From the NCBI RefSeq assembly GCF_000165425.1, contig NW_001799032.1, positions 111,918 to 175,917 on the forward strand: 64,000 nucleotides of DNA. Direction: 5' to 3'. Positions 33,865 through 46,948 of this stretch are shown here, piece after piece. Made by a program: the position numbers and the translations under genes. Below the pieces are notes generated by a model. The model did no database searches. It was not told the origin of the DNA and saw only the letters and a list, made by a program, of their open reading frames with translations. This DNA comes from Paramecium tetraurelia (lineage: Eukaryota; Ciliophora; Oligohymenophorea; Peniculida; Parameciidae). How positions within the stretch are numbered: the first letter of the stretch is position 1; each line of letters starts with the position of its first letter.

Positions 33865-35640
33865 GTTATTATTATTAATATTATTATTATTAATATTATT
33901 ATTCTGTTAGGACGGGCTGAGATGATAATTTTTCCTTTCTAACTTCTCTAATTTCTTATCTACACATAGTTGTTTATAACTTTGTATTATGCGTTTGAAA
34001 ACTCCTATTTTTCTCTTTGTTAGCAGAATTGCTATTAATGTTAACATTTGTTTGAATGTAACCATCCCATTACTAATTATATGACTATGCCTGTTAATAA
34101 TTTCCTTGTTTAGCTATCTATGCAGTCTTCTATGTCATTCTTTTATGAATGACATCTACTTCAGCCTCTTCTTCTGCCTCCATCGCATTTTCTGTTGTTG
34201 AGACCTATTTAGTAACTACTCTCATAAGTTTATCACCATTTAGATTAGTGTAATTAACCTTAAGTTAAAATGGAACAGTCTTTAAATCCTTGATATCAAT
34301 TTATTCTTTTTGTAACTCCTAATCATTTTTTAATTAATATTCAAATGTTTGAGTAGTAGCAATAGTAGCATTACCTATGTCTCTTTTAAGTTTATGATTC
34401 AGATTAGGATCATCTTCTCCTCTGAACTTTAAAGCTCGATGCAAACTCACAAATAGCTGAACTTAAGTTCCTACTAATTCATCTTTTAAAATATTGGCAA
34501 AATCTTTTTCAATATCTTCGGGCTTGACTCTAGTAATGGTTCCATTAGTTTTTTCAGACAAGGCTCCCAGAATGTCCACTTTGCATCCTTCCCCTTTTAT
34601 CGTTACAACTGATATCACTACTCCACATTATGTAGCAAAGTCACCCAAATTTTCATAAAATTGCTTATTTGCCTCATTTTCCAAAGATCCCAATCCCAAA
34701 ATTGGCTAATCCATCTGTGCAGATAATAATCATGGATCCAGGTTTACCTATTTTCGCTAATTGCAAAGCTGAAATCAAAGCAGGTCCTAAGGCAGTCTAT
34801 CCTTTTTCTTAGAGTTGCTCAAATTTCTTCAAGAGACTATCGGCTTGAGCTTTAACTGGAGATTTCATGAGTTATTTTGCAGTTCCATCTAAGAGAGCCT
34901 CTATTTCATCTTATTTAAAGAGTCTATCTCCAGCAATTGTAATTGGGACTTCAGAACCATCCCCATATACAACAACTTCATTATTGAATGTGACTAATCC
35001 AACTATTTTATTGGGGTTCTTCTTCTTTAATTCTCCTATTTGTTATTCAATAGCTGCCATAACACATTATTTCCTGGAAACATGAGTAACATGTTTGGTA
35101 TTAAATTATGGCCATATCTAATGTTCGTCTCCAGGTTCAATGAATTATTTAAGCATTTCATACTCTTCAGCAGATATTCCATGTTTAAAATTGACCTTTC
35201 CCTTTATTTCAACAGTGCTGGACATTGAACCACTGGTATCAATACAAAATACTATAGAGTTATCAGCATCTTCTATTTGCATTTATTATTCCTAAGATGA
35301 TTAAATCAGATAAACAGTATCTTCACTTTTAGGTATTTCTTCCTTTTCAATTTAGATGTAATTCTTATGATTACAAAACTCACAAATCCAAAGATGCTTT
35401 CCAAATTATTGATTTTAAACATCATCTTCAATTTTTGAGTATATATTTAGAACAGTTTCACATTGTTAGCACAAAATAGGATCTCCTTGATGTATTTTAA
35501 CAACGTTTTCTTTCAAGCAATCAAACTTAACTTGGAAGATATTGGTATCGACATCATCTAAAATTTAGGGTAAATAAGTTACATTAATTGTCAAAGGTCC
35601 TTCTTTTCAGATAGGCCTTTTTGGAACACATTGCCATCAT
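33537..35640 (-). CDS. VWA-domain protein with zinc-ribbon start and poly-Gln tail
   Basis: A short first exon (MMAMCSKKAYLKR) joins through a 25-nt intron to the main frame. Two Cys pairs (ILCQQCETVLN and WICEFCNHKN) form a zinc ribbon. The VWA domain follows with its MIDAS motif IVFCIDTSGSMSS, then IVGLVTFNNEVVVYGDG and MIIICTDGLANFGIG. This order resembles Sec23/24-related and copine-like ciliate VWA proteins. One extra base near 34688 breaks the frame just after GLANFGIG. The tail has a long poly-Gln tract encoded by TAA units, a tandem PQQQPQM motif pair and an acidic end. Possible role in membrane traffic; not established. Confidence 0.75.
33812..33904 (-). repeat. TAA trinucleotide repeat coding for poly-Gln
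   Basis: On the minus strand this is (TAA)n with a few TAT and CAA units. In the VWA gene frame it encodes a Gln tract of about 28 residues, broken by single tyrosines. With the standard code it would be a string of stops. Confidence 0.88.
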
Positions 35641-35742
35641 GGTTTTTAAATGAATAAATTAATTATAAATCAAGCATAAATAGATTATATAGTACTCCAG
35701 TCTGGTCAATACTATTATTAATAATTATAGATATAAATAATT

Positions 35743-36166
35743 ATGTAAAAGCAGAAGACTCAAACATATAAAGATTCCCACACGTTGGAAGATAGAAAGA
35801 AAAGAGTGTAGGAGCAACTAGCAAAGTATCCTGAAATGATTCCCATAATCGTGGAAAAGATTCCAGGTTGTAAATTACCTTAATTGCAAAAAGTGAAGTA
35901 ACTTTATTTAAATGATTGAATATAGGTTTTTGGTGAACTCTAGTTTCTCCTTTAATGAATTCAAAAATACAATCAAAAAGAAATTGAACTTGGATGAGAA
36001 AACCTCGACCCTATTTATGTATTGCGGAAAAAATTTAATGAATGAACGTACTTCTTATAATCAATAATTAGATGATAAATTAAAAAACATTTACGATTAG
36101 TACAAAGATCCAGAGGATGGATTCCTCTATTTGCATTATGCAGATGCAGAAACCTTTGGTTTTTGA
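35743..36166 (+). CDS. ATG8: Autophagy ubiquitin-like protein Atg8/LC3
   Basis: Atg8 is conjugated to phosphatidylethanolamine on autophagosomes. The 131-residue product shows SHTLEDRKKRVQEQLAKYP, IPIIVEKIPGCKLPQLQK and, after a 28-nt intron (35898-35925), FLVNSSFSFNEFKNTIKKKL, then TLFMYCGKNLMNE and DPEDGFLYLHYADAETFGF. The penultimate residue is the glycine needed for lipidation, so Atg4 would have to remove only one Phe. The gene is divergent from the VWA gene with 102 bp between starts, and its stop is 28 bp from the end of the next gene. Confidence 0.94.
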
Positions 36167-36194
36167 TTTAATAATAATCTATATAATAATTTAT

Positions 36195-39100
36195 TCAAGC
36201 ACCTTCCTTTTCGTCTATTCTCCTTAGAACATCAACTTTGGGCACTTCAAAACTCAGATGAATCGTATGTTTATCTAAAATAATAAATATCTTCTTACCT
36301 TCTTCATTATATTTGCCGATCATTTTCTTTAAATTTTGTTATCTCCAATTATTATAATTCTTTAACTATTCCTCGAATTCCCGAATGGATAATCGTAAGT
36401 ACTGTTATTGCATCTCGTTAATCTCAACTTCATGTTTATCTACATCATTATCCATTGCTACTTACAACTCAACTTCTTGTGCATAACTGGTCGAGGAACG
36501 ATCACTGGCTTTAATTAATTCTACTTTTATTAGGATTCATCCTATTCTGAAATCATTCTCTCCAATTTCAACTACTCCATCATTTTTGGTTCCTCCTGTT
36601 GTTGCATCTTTAATTCTTATTCTCTCCTCAATTTCTTATGCACCATCTTTAAATAGTAACTTTGATGATCCTATTAATATTCTCTCTGATTCTCATTAAT
36701 CTTGGCTTGTTCTAATTTGCTTAGGAATCTCAAGTATTTCATGTAGATATAATCAGACTAAATCATAATTCACACACCTTACAATCAACTGTTATTGTGG
36801 CTACCTATTCTCGAAATAACTCTAATTCTTCTTTGGTCTATTAATCAACGTGTATTGTTGTATAATCTACCTAACTATAATCATTAAGTGCTTACTCCTC
36901 ATCCAAACCTCCAACTTTTGGGTTCTTGTGCTAATGAGATACTCTATACAGTAAAAAGTAATGAAATACTAATCTTACTGTCCTACTCCAATGCAGGAAC
37001 AATTTAAACACTGCCTTCTCGAATAAAAATTCACATATGTCCTTTTTAAAGTCCACTTTCATAGATTCATAATGTTACTTGAAAATAATGGATAAATATT
37101 GTAAATAAGCCAAACACATTTAGCAATATTTATCGCATGTTCTGATTCTATTATGATTTATTTGATTCCTTTTAAAAAGAATGGATAATCGAAGTAAGCA
37201 GGCATGGTAGTCAATGTACCAAAACAAACATCCAAAATTTCAAATGTTTCTATCACTTATTCCGCATTGTATAGACTTAAATTAATAACATAAAGTACTT
37301 TGTTTTATTGAATTGCAAACTCACTACTATTCCTAATAAATTCACATTCTAAAGCAAACTTTTCAAAGCTATTTTCATTGCATCAGGTATAGATTCCTAC
37401 TATTTCAATTCACACATAAATGCTTTAACCAGAATTCTATAACCTGGAATGTCTTACCAGGGAAGTATTTTTACTTACAAAATATTCCTCACATATTTAG
37501 CCCATTCTTCTACAAAAAAACTGAAATTTATTGATCTATGTCTGATATGCTCCTTCCAACTTTCATCATCTAGTATTTAATTCAGGGCTGATTAATTTTG
37601 AATACCTTTGCTTTTATCAGACAGATAAGTGTGAAAATAATTCTACCAATCGAAAATTGAGATATTGGTTTTTGTACTTTTATCAATATTTGTGGGGTCA
37701 TCTTCCTGTATAAATTCAGTTCCTCTCAATTCCAACAACTAGGGATCATCAGATTTATTGATTAATTCTAAGAATTTTGCTCTGAATTCTGGAATTCGAA
37801 AATAGCTGATCACTAAATATTTTATATATAATTATCTCGCCTCTTGACTAGGATCTTTTTGATTTAATTTAGATAAAGTGAATCGAAGTGTGTTCACCAA
37901 AAATGATTAATAATTCAAACCAACCTCAGTTTTAAATTCAGATTGCTTCTTACTCAATGCTTTAAAAAACCCTAATTATTACAACATCAATTCTCCCCTG
38001 CTTAGTACCTAATTCAAACATTCAAAATAGGAATTGAAAGAAGCTAAAGTCTTCGAATAATCCACCAAGTGGATAGACAATTGAATCAATAAATCTTAGG
38101 CTTTCATTAAATCATCCTCAGATTTGTATTAAAATGTTTTAATATTGGTACCATGAGATTATCCCAATAATTGAGCCAACTTACTAAGTTATTGATCCAT
38201 ATCTGAACGAACCTTTAATTTATCTTCCATATTTAAAGTTTTGTGCTCAATCTTAAAAATTGAACTTGACAATTTCTGAAATTCAATTTGAATCATCTTA
38301 ATCTCTGTCACACTAATATTCTCTACATTGCCAACCACAGATGCAGTTGACACTATACCCTTCTCTGTCTAAACTCCAAATGATGATTATTATAAATAAT
38401 TGGGTAATCTTACACTTATTTCATAATCTATTTTACCGACCTCTACACCATGATACCAAATAGATTTAGCCTATTGACTTTTGATTATAAAGAACTTGGC
38501 TCCCAAATCGGCAATGATGTTGGTTTCTAAATTAGATAAATTGATATATGTTTCTGCCACTAAATGATGGTCTTGGATCTCTAAATCCATGTATTCTGAG
38601 TCATGCTTATTTTAGGTCTTCTTTATAATAGTTTTATGAGGAGACTTGCTGCTACTTAAACTGTTTTTGTTAGATGAGATTGACCACAAACATAATTGAA
38701 TAGCAGAACCTTAGAATTCCGAGATTGGTAATTCTACAATTAAAGTCAGTTCATCTCCAGCATGGTCCCACTCTATTCTATGATAGGGTTATGAGGCAGG
38801 AGATTGTCCTTTATTGGTCGGAGTCGCTGCTATGATGGACTCGAGGGAATGATTTACACCTCCACTGCTATTTATCATTGACGGTATTTTCGGTAAGGAT
38901 ATTATGGAATCTCTCATCATGTCCTAGTCTAAGATACTTTTACGACTGGAAGCGACTATACTCTTCTATTTTTCATTTTGCTTTCTATAATTGGGATTCA
39001 CAAAGGTGGTTGAATGTTCAGAGATGAATGAGAACTATGAAGTCTTTAATTTTAGTTGATATTTATACCACCAATCGCAAATTATAGTTGTATCTAACAT

Positions 39101-39600
39101 CACTAAGACTTTAGTTTAATTCCCAGATGATAAACTTACTTTAGAGAGTTGCCTACAATACTTGATTCATTTTCAAATCAAAACTAACATTGCCCATATT
39201 TTAACCTCGGATTGGTAATTGAAAGTGAAAGGGACCTACTGCTGCTTCAAATAAATTGATGGTTGCTGATCCAATTACTTAATTGTCAATCACTGAAATT
39301 TTCATATTGGATTCTCGCATCTACTACTCAGTCATCTTTAAGGTTCCATCAAAACTAGCTCGCCACTTCCTTCTATGAATTTAATACATAATGATCTCCA
39401 TTATTATCTATGTGCACCGGTGATGTGTACTTACACTACCCCAAATCAAATTCAATCGAGCATTGTCTTACACCAGTCATTTTCAAAGTGATGTTCTTCA
39501 GCAATACCTTAATCTGCAACTCACCATTGGTTATGATAGGTTGGCTCAGTTTGTGAACTTAGTCTTCCTAACTTTTAGGTCTGCCTCCACAAATACCCAT
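36195..39600 (-). CDS. Large N-myristoylation-candidate protein with a C2-like domain
   Basis: The product is about 1,100 residues. It starts MGICGGRPKSQED, a good N-myristoylation signal. The next 150 residues look like a C2 domain (KVLLKNITLKM, then RESNMKISVIDNQVIGSATI). The remainder is mainly helical with blocks such as FIQEDDPTNIDKSTK and WKEHIRHRSINFSFFVEEW. The C-terminus is charged and helical (LSFEVPKVDVLRRIDEKEGA). One frame slip near 39385 is not explained by an intron. The combination myristoyl plus C2 suggests calcium or phospholipid-dependent membrane binding. No family name can be given with confidence. Confidence 0.65.
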
Positions 39601-39711
39601 CTTGTAATATAAATCGTATTATAATAATATTATATTGAGTTCAAAATTTCCTTACAAACACATAAGATTTTGAAAATATTAATAGTTATATAAAAGATAT
39701 CTCATTGGTTA

Positions 39712-42253
39712 AATTATAATTTATTAATAGTTTTTATTTTTTGCATTTATTTTTTGGCCTCATTCAATATTACTTTTGATATTTGTGATTTACTTTTAGT
39801 CTATTTGAAAGTCTTTGATTTATCATTAATATTGTGTTCAGTTCGACATTCCTGTCTATAAGTAGACATCAGAGCAAGACTATTGCTTCCAGGTCTAGTC
39901 TGACTGCTATGATTAGTTAGATACTGAATGGTCTTCTGTTCTCTGTGAATATTATGTTTAAAAGTATTGCTGAATTCCTGGTTGTTGATCTGATGATAAA
40001 TGTGACTCACTACATACATATATGTGAAATAGTACATGATTGAATTCTATTCAAAGACAGAGTGAGCTATCTATTTTATTTGATGAATTCAGTGCGTGGA
40101 GTGTAATTGTCATAAAGTAAACTCGTCTTTGCAACCATCGTAGAATCAGTCTAAACATCCCTTTTTATTAAAGGATTCTCTATCCCATTTTTTATTTGAC
40201 TGTAATATTTTTCATAGTTTTCTTCATTTGTCTCTTCTTATTAGGAGTTCTTCTCGTCTAACAACAGAGATCTTCGTCTAAAAATTATACAAATTTAAAT
40301 ACGCAAATTGCTTTCTTTTCGAAGTAATATTGGGATCACTGATTTTTGAATCTGTGTAATTTTGCAACTTCTCTGCAGCCATATTGTAAGTCATCTGAAC
40401 AATGTGAGGCAATGGTGTTTATTCACTTGAAGATAAATGACAAAAATGTCTTAATTATTGTGTTTCCACCTTAATCTGATTACAAATAATTGCTATCTAT
40501 TCATAAATACATTAACTTTCAGAAGCTATCCTATTCAAACACAATTACACAAAAGCATCAAAATTATCAGACAATAATTTGTCATCAATTTCATTCTCTG
40601 TTACTTGTTGACAATATTACTTAAATTCATTGAATATTTGAGCATCATGATATAATAATGATATATTATGAGATTTCTTTAATTTTTTGAATTCTGGATA
40701 ATCATCCAAATGCATCTAAGATTATTGCTGATTTTATTTCAAAAACATCAGAGTCATCTAAGATTACTGATATTTCTCAATCATATCTTGACTAGCTATT
40801 TCACTTCGTTATGCTATATTGTGAAGTATATTTATTATTCTCTGCAAGAAGATACTAGCTCTATTGTTCATGCACAGAAACAAGTCTTCCATTTGTTGTC
40901 TTCTGCTTATGGTTTATATGATTTTTAGCTTGTTTGTTACACTTGATTAAGCAATATTAGATGTTATTACAACCTAATTAAAATTATCATTAGTAGGTTT
41001 TGAGCATCTGATTATCCTCTCTTTATTACTTCCATCGTCAAGTTAGAACTAAGCATTTAAATATAATATACCTTCTATTATATATTATTATACTCTTTAA
41101 AACATTCGCCCTTTTATTCAATAAGGAATGTATGTTACTCTGCCAATTGTCTTTGCAAATTTGACTACTCTTCATATGCTTTGAGAATGATCTCTTCAAT
41201 TATGTTAATGTCTACATTTAATTTAACTTAGGATATCAATTCTTTTGCAGTGATAAAATTCTGTAGAGATTATTGATAATTTATTGATTTCTTCTAATTC
41301 TTCTTAATTGAATTAATAGATTTAATAGATTGTTTTGATTTGAGGGAAGTCTGTTTGATTTAAGTTTAAAAGACTCCTCCATCATCCAAAAAGGAGTTGT
41401 CAGATGATTCTATAATCAAATCTTCAGACTCATCGTTCTCATTTTTGGAATCTTAGCTAATATCAATCTTTTAAATTTGATTAGTACAATATTCATACAA
41501 CTTGGTCATTGCTAAATAATTTTTGATTATTATCATTTAATTGCCACTAGATTCCCATTTTAACCTTTCTTGTTATTTCAAATCTTCGATTTATGACTTT
41601 TAGTTATGTATTTGTATTTTTAGTTCGTTGATATGATCCTAAATCACTTCGTATTCTTTCTTCTATTCTTCTGTGTTTGCTTTATGAAGATCGTTTTGAT
41701 CCATCAACTCTTGTAGATATTGATTTCTCCTGCTCTATAATCTTTATATTTTAGTTTTCATCGATTGTAGTAATTATTTGGATCTAAGCATTTCAAATTC
41801 AGCTAGAATTAATTCATCTTCAGCTTATTTTTATTAATATTTCAACAGTTACATCTAATGTTCCATAGGATAAATCTATTGTTTCTTCTTATTTATAGAC
41901 TTAATCAATTCATCAATAGAAATCTATAATTATTTTGTAGTCTCTAAACTTGAAATTGATTATGATTCATCAAATTTACTAACAGTTTATAAATGCTAAT
42001 CCGCTTTCTCAATAATAGTAGGTTTTGTTTCCGATTCATGTTTAATCATTTTCTAATATATTCTCTATTTATAAATGTTATTGTTTCTTATCTCCTAAAA
42101 AATCAAATTGAATTGAGAATTTTGATCATTTATCTATTTCTTCGATGCCTCCTATTTGTTAAACTCCTCCTCCAAAAGAGACTGAGGATCTTTTATTTTA
42201 TTGATGTCTTTAAAACTACTTAATCTAGATTCCAAATGACTCAGAGTTTACAT
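39712..42253 (-). CDS. Large coiled-coil protein
   Basis: About 820 residues in one frame after introns of 23, 25 and 26 nt are removed; the last of these brings a 78-codon standard-code frame into the gene as its C-terminal exon. The protein starts MQTLSHLESRLSSFKD and is dominated by Lys, Glu, Gln and Ile heptads. An acidic/serine segment (IIESSDNSFLDDGGVF) sits near the middle. The end (KQMQKIKTINKLQFNQ) is basic. It is probably cytoskeletal or basal-body related, judged only from composition. Confidence 0.7.
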
Positions 42254-42676
42254 TCCTTAATAAATAAAAAATAATCTCAACTAGATATTAAATCACAAAA
42301 CCTTAATCTAGCCTAAAAGGACCTCTTAATACAGTATTGAAAATGATTAATACCCTCAATCACTGTACTTAAACTAGTCTCACTGATTGATAAATTAGTT
42401 TAAATGGAATAAAGAAGGAGACACATAATTATATAAGTATAATAAAATATTTCAGGGTATAATTGCATAATCAATGAAACCTCATCGTGGAGTGATTTAT
42501 ACAAATATCATCATATAAAGTAATAGTATATATCATATCAGAGTGGTGATGCAAATTGAATCAATCTAGCTTATATTAAATATAAGTTAATTCATGAGCC
42601 AATTGATTTTCATCACAAATTTTAATTTTAATAATGATATTAATTATTTATTTTAATATAATATGAAATACACAAA
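42254..42676. other. Intergenic, no gene seen
   Basis: AT-rich spacer between the starts/ends of two minus-strand genes. Nothing coding or repetitive was found. Confidence 0.5.
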
Positions 42677-43761
42677 TCAACCAAGTATTCTAATTTTTTG
42701 ATTGATAATACCTTAAGCATCCTTAACAGCAACATCAATTGTTTCGATTTCCCAATCATTTGTTTTTTTGTTCTTCTACCCTTTCACATAACAAACACCT
42801 GCCTTTTATCCATACATATCAGTCTCAAACTCGGCCTAATCCCTTATCTGTCCCCCTCTCAACTACTAATTGAATTGGATGTTTTAACCAAATAATTTCT
42901 TAATCTAAGGGTTACTCTATATTATAATCATAGATTATCTGTGAATTTGAGTGTTCAACACACTTATTCGCTAGACTATTACATAATACATACTCTATTT
43001 GCCTTCACATAATTGTAAATGGCCATAGCTCCAATGATGGTACTAATAATAGTGATATTTCTAACACCACCAACTTTTCTATACAACTCTTATTGTCTAT
43101 ATCTTCTTGCCTCTTCTATTTCTTATTCAGTAGTTGGCACCTTAGGTTTGCGAGCATCTATTTCTAACTTTAGATCATAGAGTGTTCTACGATCGGTAAC
43201 CAGAGGAGGAGTCATTGCTTAAGCCACTTCCTTTTTCAACACTTAATTTGAATCAACCAACACTATTCTAAAGTCTCCTTATAATCCAATGTCAGCAACT
43301 AGATGATCAATCTTCCATAACCTCACCTCTGGTGTTAATTTCCAATTTTATAATGCTTCAACATCTTTATTATATTTCATCACATCAGTCATTTGTTTTG
43401 AGGATGGTATGTAATATTAAGTCTTATTTTGTATCTCTTGCAATTCTCTTGATTATCCCATTAACTCCACTTTTGCTGCACCCTTAGGACCAACAACCTG
43501 AAAAGAAAATTAACACACATCGTTATTTTGTGTTGCATTGCTACCCATATTTATCTACAGTGATAATGGATATCCTGCCAATTAGATTATTTAATCATTA
43601 TGTTACAATATCCTTAAGGCTTCTTAGACTATTGGATGATCATATTTCTGTTTATGCAAATAGCTTGTACCAAAATAACCCACACCTGAGAATCCTAGGA
43701 AACATATTAAGAAATTAGGACCAGACCTAAATGGAAATGAATTCTTTAATTTATTAAACAT
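42677..43761 (-). CDS. COA1-like mitochondrial inner-membrane protein with two domains
   Basis: The N-terminus has basic residues and one membrane span (NFLICFLGFSGVGYFGTSYL), then HPIVQEALRILQHNDQIIQL and a GAAKVELMGQS strand, the signature of the COA1/TIM21-like fold. After a 21-nt intron and a second span (RNITIISTIIGAMAIYNYV) a 23-nt intron leads to a second copy: NPQIKKLFGQNIQFNQQLRG, then KAGVCYVKGQKNKKTNDWEI. COA1 and TIM21 proteins act in cytochrome oxidase assembly and inner-membrane import. Two such domains in one chain is unusual. Alternatively these are two adjacent genes read together. The family call is by eye. Confidence 0.6.
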
Positions 43762-43842
43762 TATTTATATAATAATAATCAAGCCAGAAATTACCTTAAA
43801 GTTATTTAGTAAGCAATCTGATAATGTTAGGCTATCCTCTTT

Positions 43843-44633
43843 TCATTCACTCTCATTTCTATAATTAATTACATAATATCTACATTTATATTTCTCTTTG
43901 GCTTGTCCTGCATATAATAAACTCTGCAATCCCATCACTATTTCCACAGCTACAAATATCACTAATACTACTGTAAATTAGATCGTTTGAGATTAAGCTA
44001 CTTTATCTTCCTTCCCATAAACATATGATTGTGTTTACAATATTTAACCATAATCAATCAATAATAATATTGTGATTATCCCCCTTGTTATCACACAAGT
44101 AAAGGTCAACATCATAAATATTGTTAACAACTACTCACTCTTCTGCACAACACAAAAATACCCTAATTCATTTTCATTCTTACCTACTAAACATGTTAAT
44201 AATTTCAGTACATGGACCATCACCAATATTGTTATCAAATAATATACTGTGAATCCCTGTTTATTCCATCTATAAAAACTGAAAATTGATGAACTATCAT
44301 AAAACTTCAAGTTCGATTATCCTTCAATATTTATTATTGAACTCAAATTGTATAGAGTAATTGCCTATTCTTTTCCAATAACCATACTAACTAAAGCGAA
44401 TTGATCAAATTGAAAAGTGCTGCTCTTTCGTTAAATTTTGCCCTGTTTGATATCAGTTTTTCCAGTATCTTTTCTTTCTTTCTAGATTATTTCTTAGGTG
44501 AAGGCAGATCTGAATGTTCCGAAAATTGATACGGGCTCATAGCTTCTTGACTTTGAGTCTCATTATCGAATTGTTATAGTAACATAATATTTGTCTCCTG
44601 CATCTCTAAATGCTAATCTATTTCTTCACTCAT
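43843..44633 (-). CDS. Multi-pass membrane protein, unknown
   Basis: The cytosolic N-terminus is acidic (MSEEIDQHLEMQETNIMLLQ). A 23-nt intron (GTATGG...AATAG) joins it to three or four membrane spans: VYYLITILVMVHVLKLL, LLTIFMMLTFTCVITRGIIT and FTVVLVIFVAVEIVMGLQSL, possibly preceded by a weaker one at the exon joint. The C-terminal tail is basic (KEKYKCRYYVINYRNESE). It follows the COA1-like gene on the same strand with an 81-bp gap. No family recognised. Confidence 0.65.
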
Positions 44634-45527
44634 CTTATTTTAATTTTATCAATCACAAGTTTGTTCATGCATTCTTATTTAATTAAATCAATTATATACA
44701 ATATTCTACCAATAAAATTTATTTTAAATGAACAATATTCTTAAAAATTTAGAACTTTATTCATAAAGAAACAGCAAATACTTTATTATTAATTCTATTC
44801 TCAATAGTTTAATTCTTATAGGGTCATTAGATTAATATATAAATTTTAAATTAAACTATATCTTATGGCATTTATATTCATTTAAAAAGACATTTAGAAA
44901 ATGATTATTTATATTATTTCTAAGATAAATTTCACTCTTTTTAAATAGATATAGAAAGTCATATAAATTGATTATAATAATAAGTTATCTAGAATTTCAG
45001 TTTATTGATAATCGATCTAAATTATGTTAATTTTTTACTTAAATGTTAGTTTCAAGATATATTATATATTTTACAATCTAATTTGTATATAGTTGTATAA
45101 TATTTTAAAGTCCTCATAATATTATAAATCAAACAAGTTAATTGTTATTATTTTTCAAATTAAAACAGTGAATATCACTCAACACTACCATTTTCTATCA
45201 ATTATTACTTCTATTACTATGTAATTAGTATTAATAAAAAGTAATAATTAAATTTTTAATATATTTAATGTTTTTGAATTTTGATCATATCTTAATATAT
45301 CTTTTGATGTATCTTAGAAAGTCAAGATAAAAACCAAAAGTACTCCCCTAACAATATAGTTGAGGAATCTGGTGTAGAAAATGATTCTTGACATGTGATT
45401 GGGTGTTAATTCTTTGAGTAGAGTATTGAGATCTTGAATCTGATTGGTTGATTAATTAAATAAAAGAATTTTGTGACTGTTTAAAATTGAACCAAATTAT
45501 CTATTCTAATTATTTAATTAAACTCAA
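44634..45527. other. Upstream region of histone H2A, no gene seen
   Basis: About 0.9 kb of AT-rich DNA between a divergent membrane-protein gene and H2A. The last 150 bp are slightly less AT-rich and must include the H2A promoter. Confidence 0.5.
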
Positions 45528-45929
45528 ATGTCATCAGGAGGAAAAGGAAAAGCAGGAAAAGGAGGAAAGGCAGCTGGAGCTCACAAATCAGTTTCAAGAT
45601 CACACAAAGCTGGTTTATAATTCCCAGTCGGAAGAGTGTCAAGATATTTGAAATAAGGAAGATACACAGAGAGAGTTGGTGCAGGTGCTCCAGTCTATTT
45701 GTCAGCTGTCCTTGAATATTTGGCTGCTGAAGTTTTGGAACTTGCCGGAAATGCTGCTAAAGATAACAAGAAGAACAGAATCAACCCAAGACACATTCTC
45801 TTAGCCATCAGAAACGATGATGAATTGAACAAATTAATGGCCAATACTACCATTGCTGATGGAGGTGTCTTACCAAACATTCACCCACATTTGTATTCAG
45901 CTAAGGAAGACCCAAGCCAAGCTGTTTGA
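45528..45929 (+). CDS. Histone H2A, H2A.X-like tail
   Basis: A 133-residue intron-less histone. The start [20 protein letters not shown] is a Gly/Lys-rich tail, followed by the full histone fold: [40 protein letters not shown] and [18 protein letters not shown]. The acidic patch (NDDELNKLM) is intact. The C-terminus ends DPSQAV, so an SQ pair is placed where H2A.X carries its phosphorylated SQ motif. Codon use is more GC-rich than in neighbours, as expected for a highly expressed gene. Confidence 0.97.
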
Positions 45930-46948
45930 TTTAATTTTTATTAGTCAAATAATTAATATGAATATTGATAATATTATCAAAATATGCTAACTTAAAGAGA
46001 CAAACAAATAATTGTCTTGTTAGTAAATAAGGAAATATTAATTTCTTTATATAACAGTATTTGTCTACTCATCTAGATAAGTTGTACCATTCCAAATATC
46101 AATCCATGATTGACAGAGGATGACAACGAAGTGGTAATCATTTTACAAATATAATTATGCATTGAATTGCTGTCTTCTATACACAATTAGAGAAAATACA
46201 TATTTATAGTAGCATAAAAATGAACAAATGAAGTTTGTATAAATAGTCCTAAGGGTTGTTAATCTTATTTACTTAACAATAAAGTAGAAAATATGGATTA
46301 AATGTTAACATTAATAAACATCAATATAAATTAGTAGTAATAATATAGAGACTAAATAAATAGTTAAAAAATAATAAATATAGCCTAAAGGAAAGTATTT
46401 TAAGAGATACAGCAATAAATATAATATTGTTAATTTCCATTTTAATTAATAGAATCTTTTATATCAGAGGACGTAACCAATACTTAAAATTTTATTTTAC
46501 TAAATTAACAATATCTTTTTAAAATATATCACAGGTTGTTGAATATTTAAAGAGTACTTCAGTCTTAAGAAATTATAATAAAGAACATCAATAAGTACTC
46601 GAATTTAATTTCAATATTGATAAAATTGATTCTAAATTAAACTTTACTATAATGTTTAAATATTTTCCTTAATTAGTCAATCAAAAAGGAGGTTTATTCT
46701 ACTAATTTTATGATTTTCATCTATGGTCTTAATAAACATTGTTATTAAAATTTTATTACAAAAAATGAATTCATATTTGTTTAAACAACAGGATTTTTAT
46801 CAATATTTACAAAGGACACTTAATAAAAGGCAAATATTGATGTAAGATGCTATCATACTAAGTGTTTTTGTTGATAAAATGATTGCTTTTAGATATTTAT
46901 TAAGAATTTTGGAAAATTAGAGTTAAAAATACACCTCCAAGGCTTATT
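45930..46948. other. Intergenic, about 1 kb, no gene seen
   Basis: AT-rich DNA downstream of H2A. I see no histone stem-loop that I can vouch for and no second histone gene. A short, less AT-rich patch near 46090-46140 has no identifiable fold. Confidence 0.5.
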
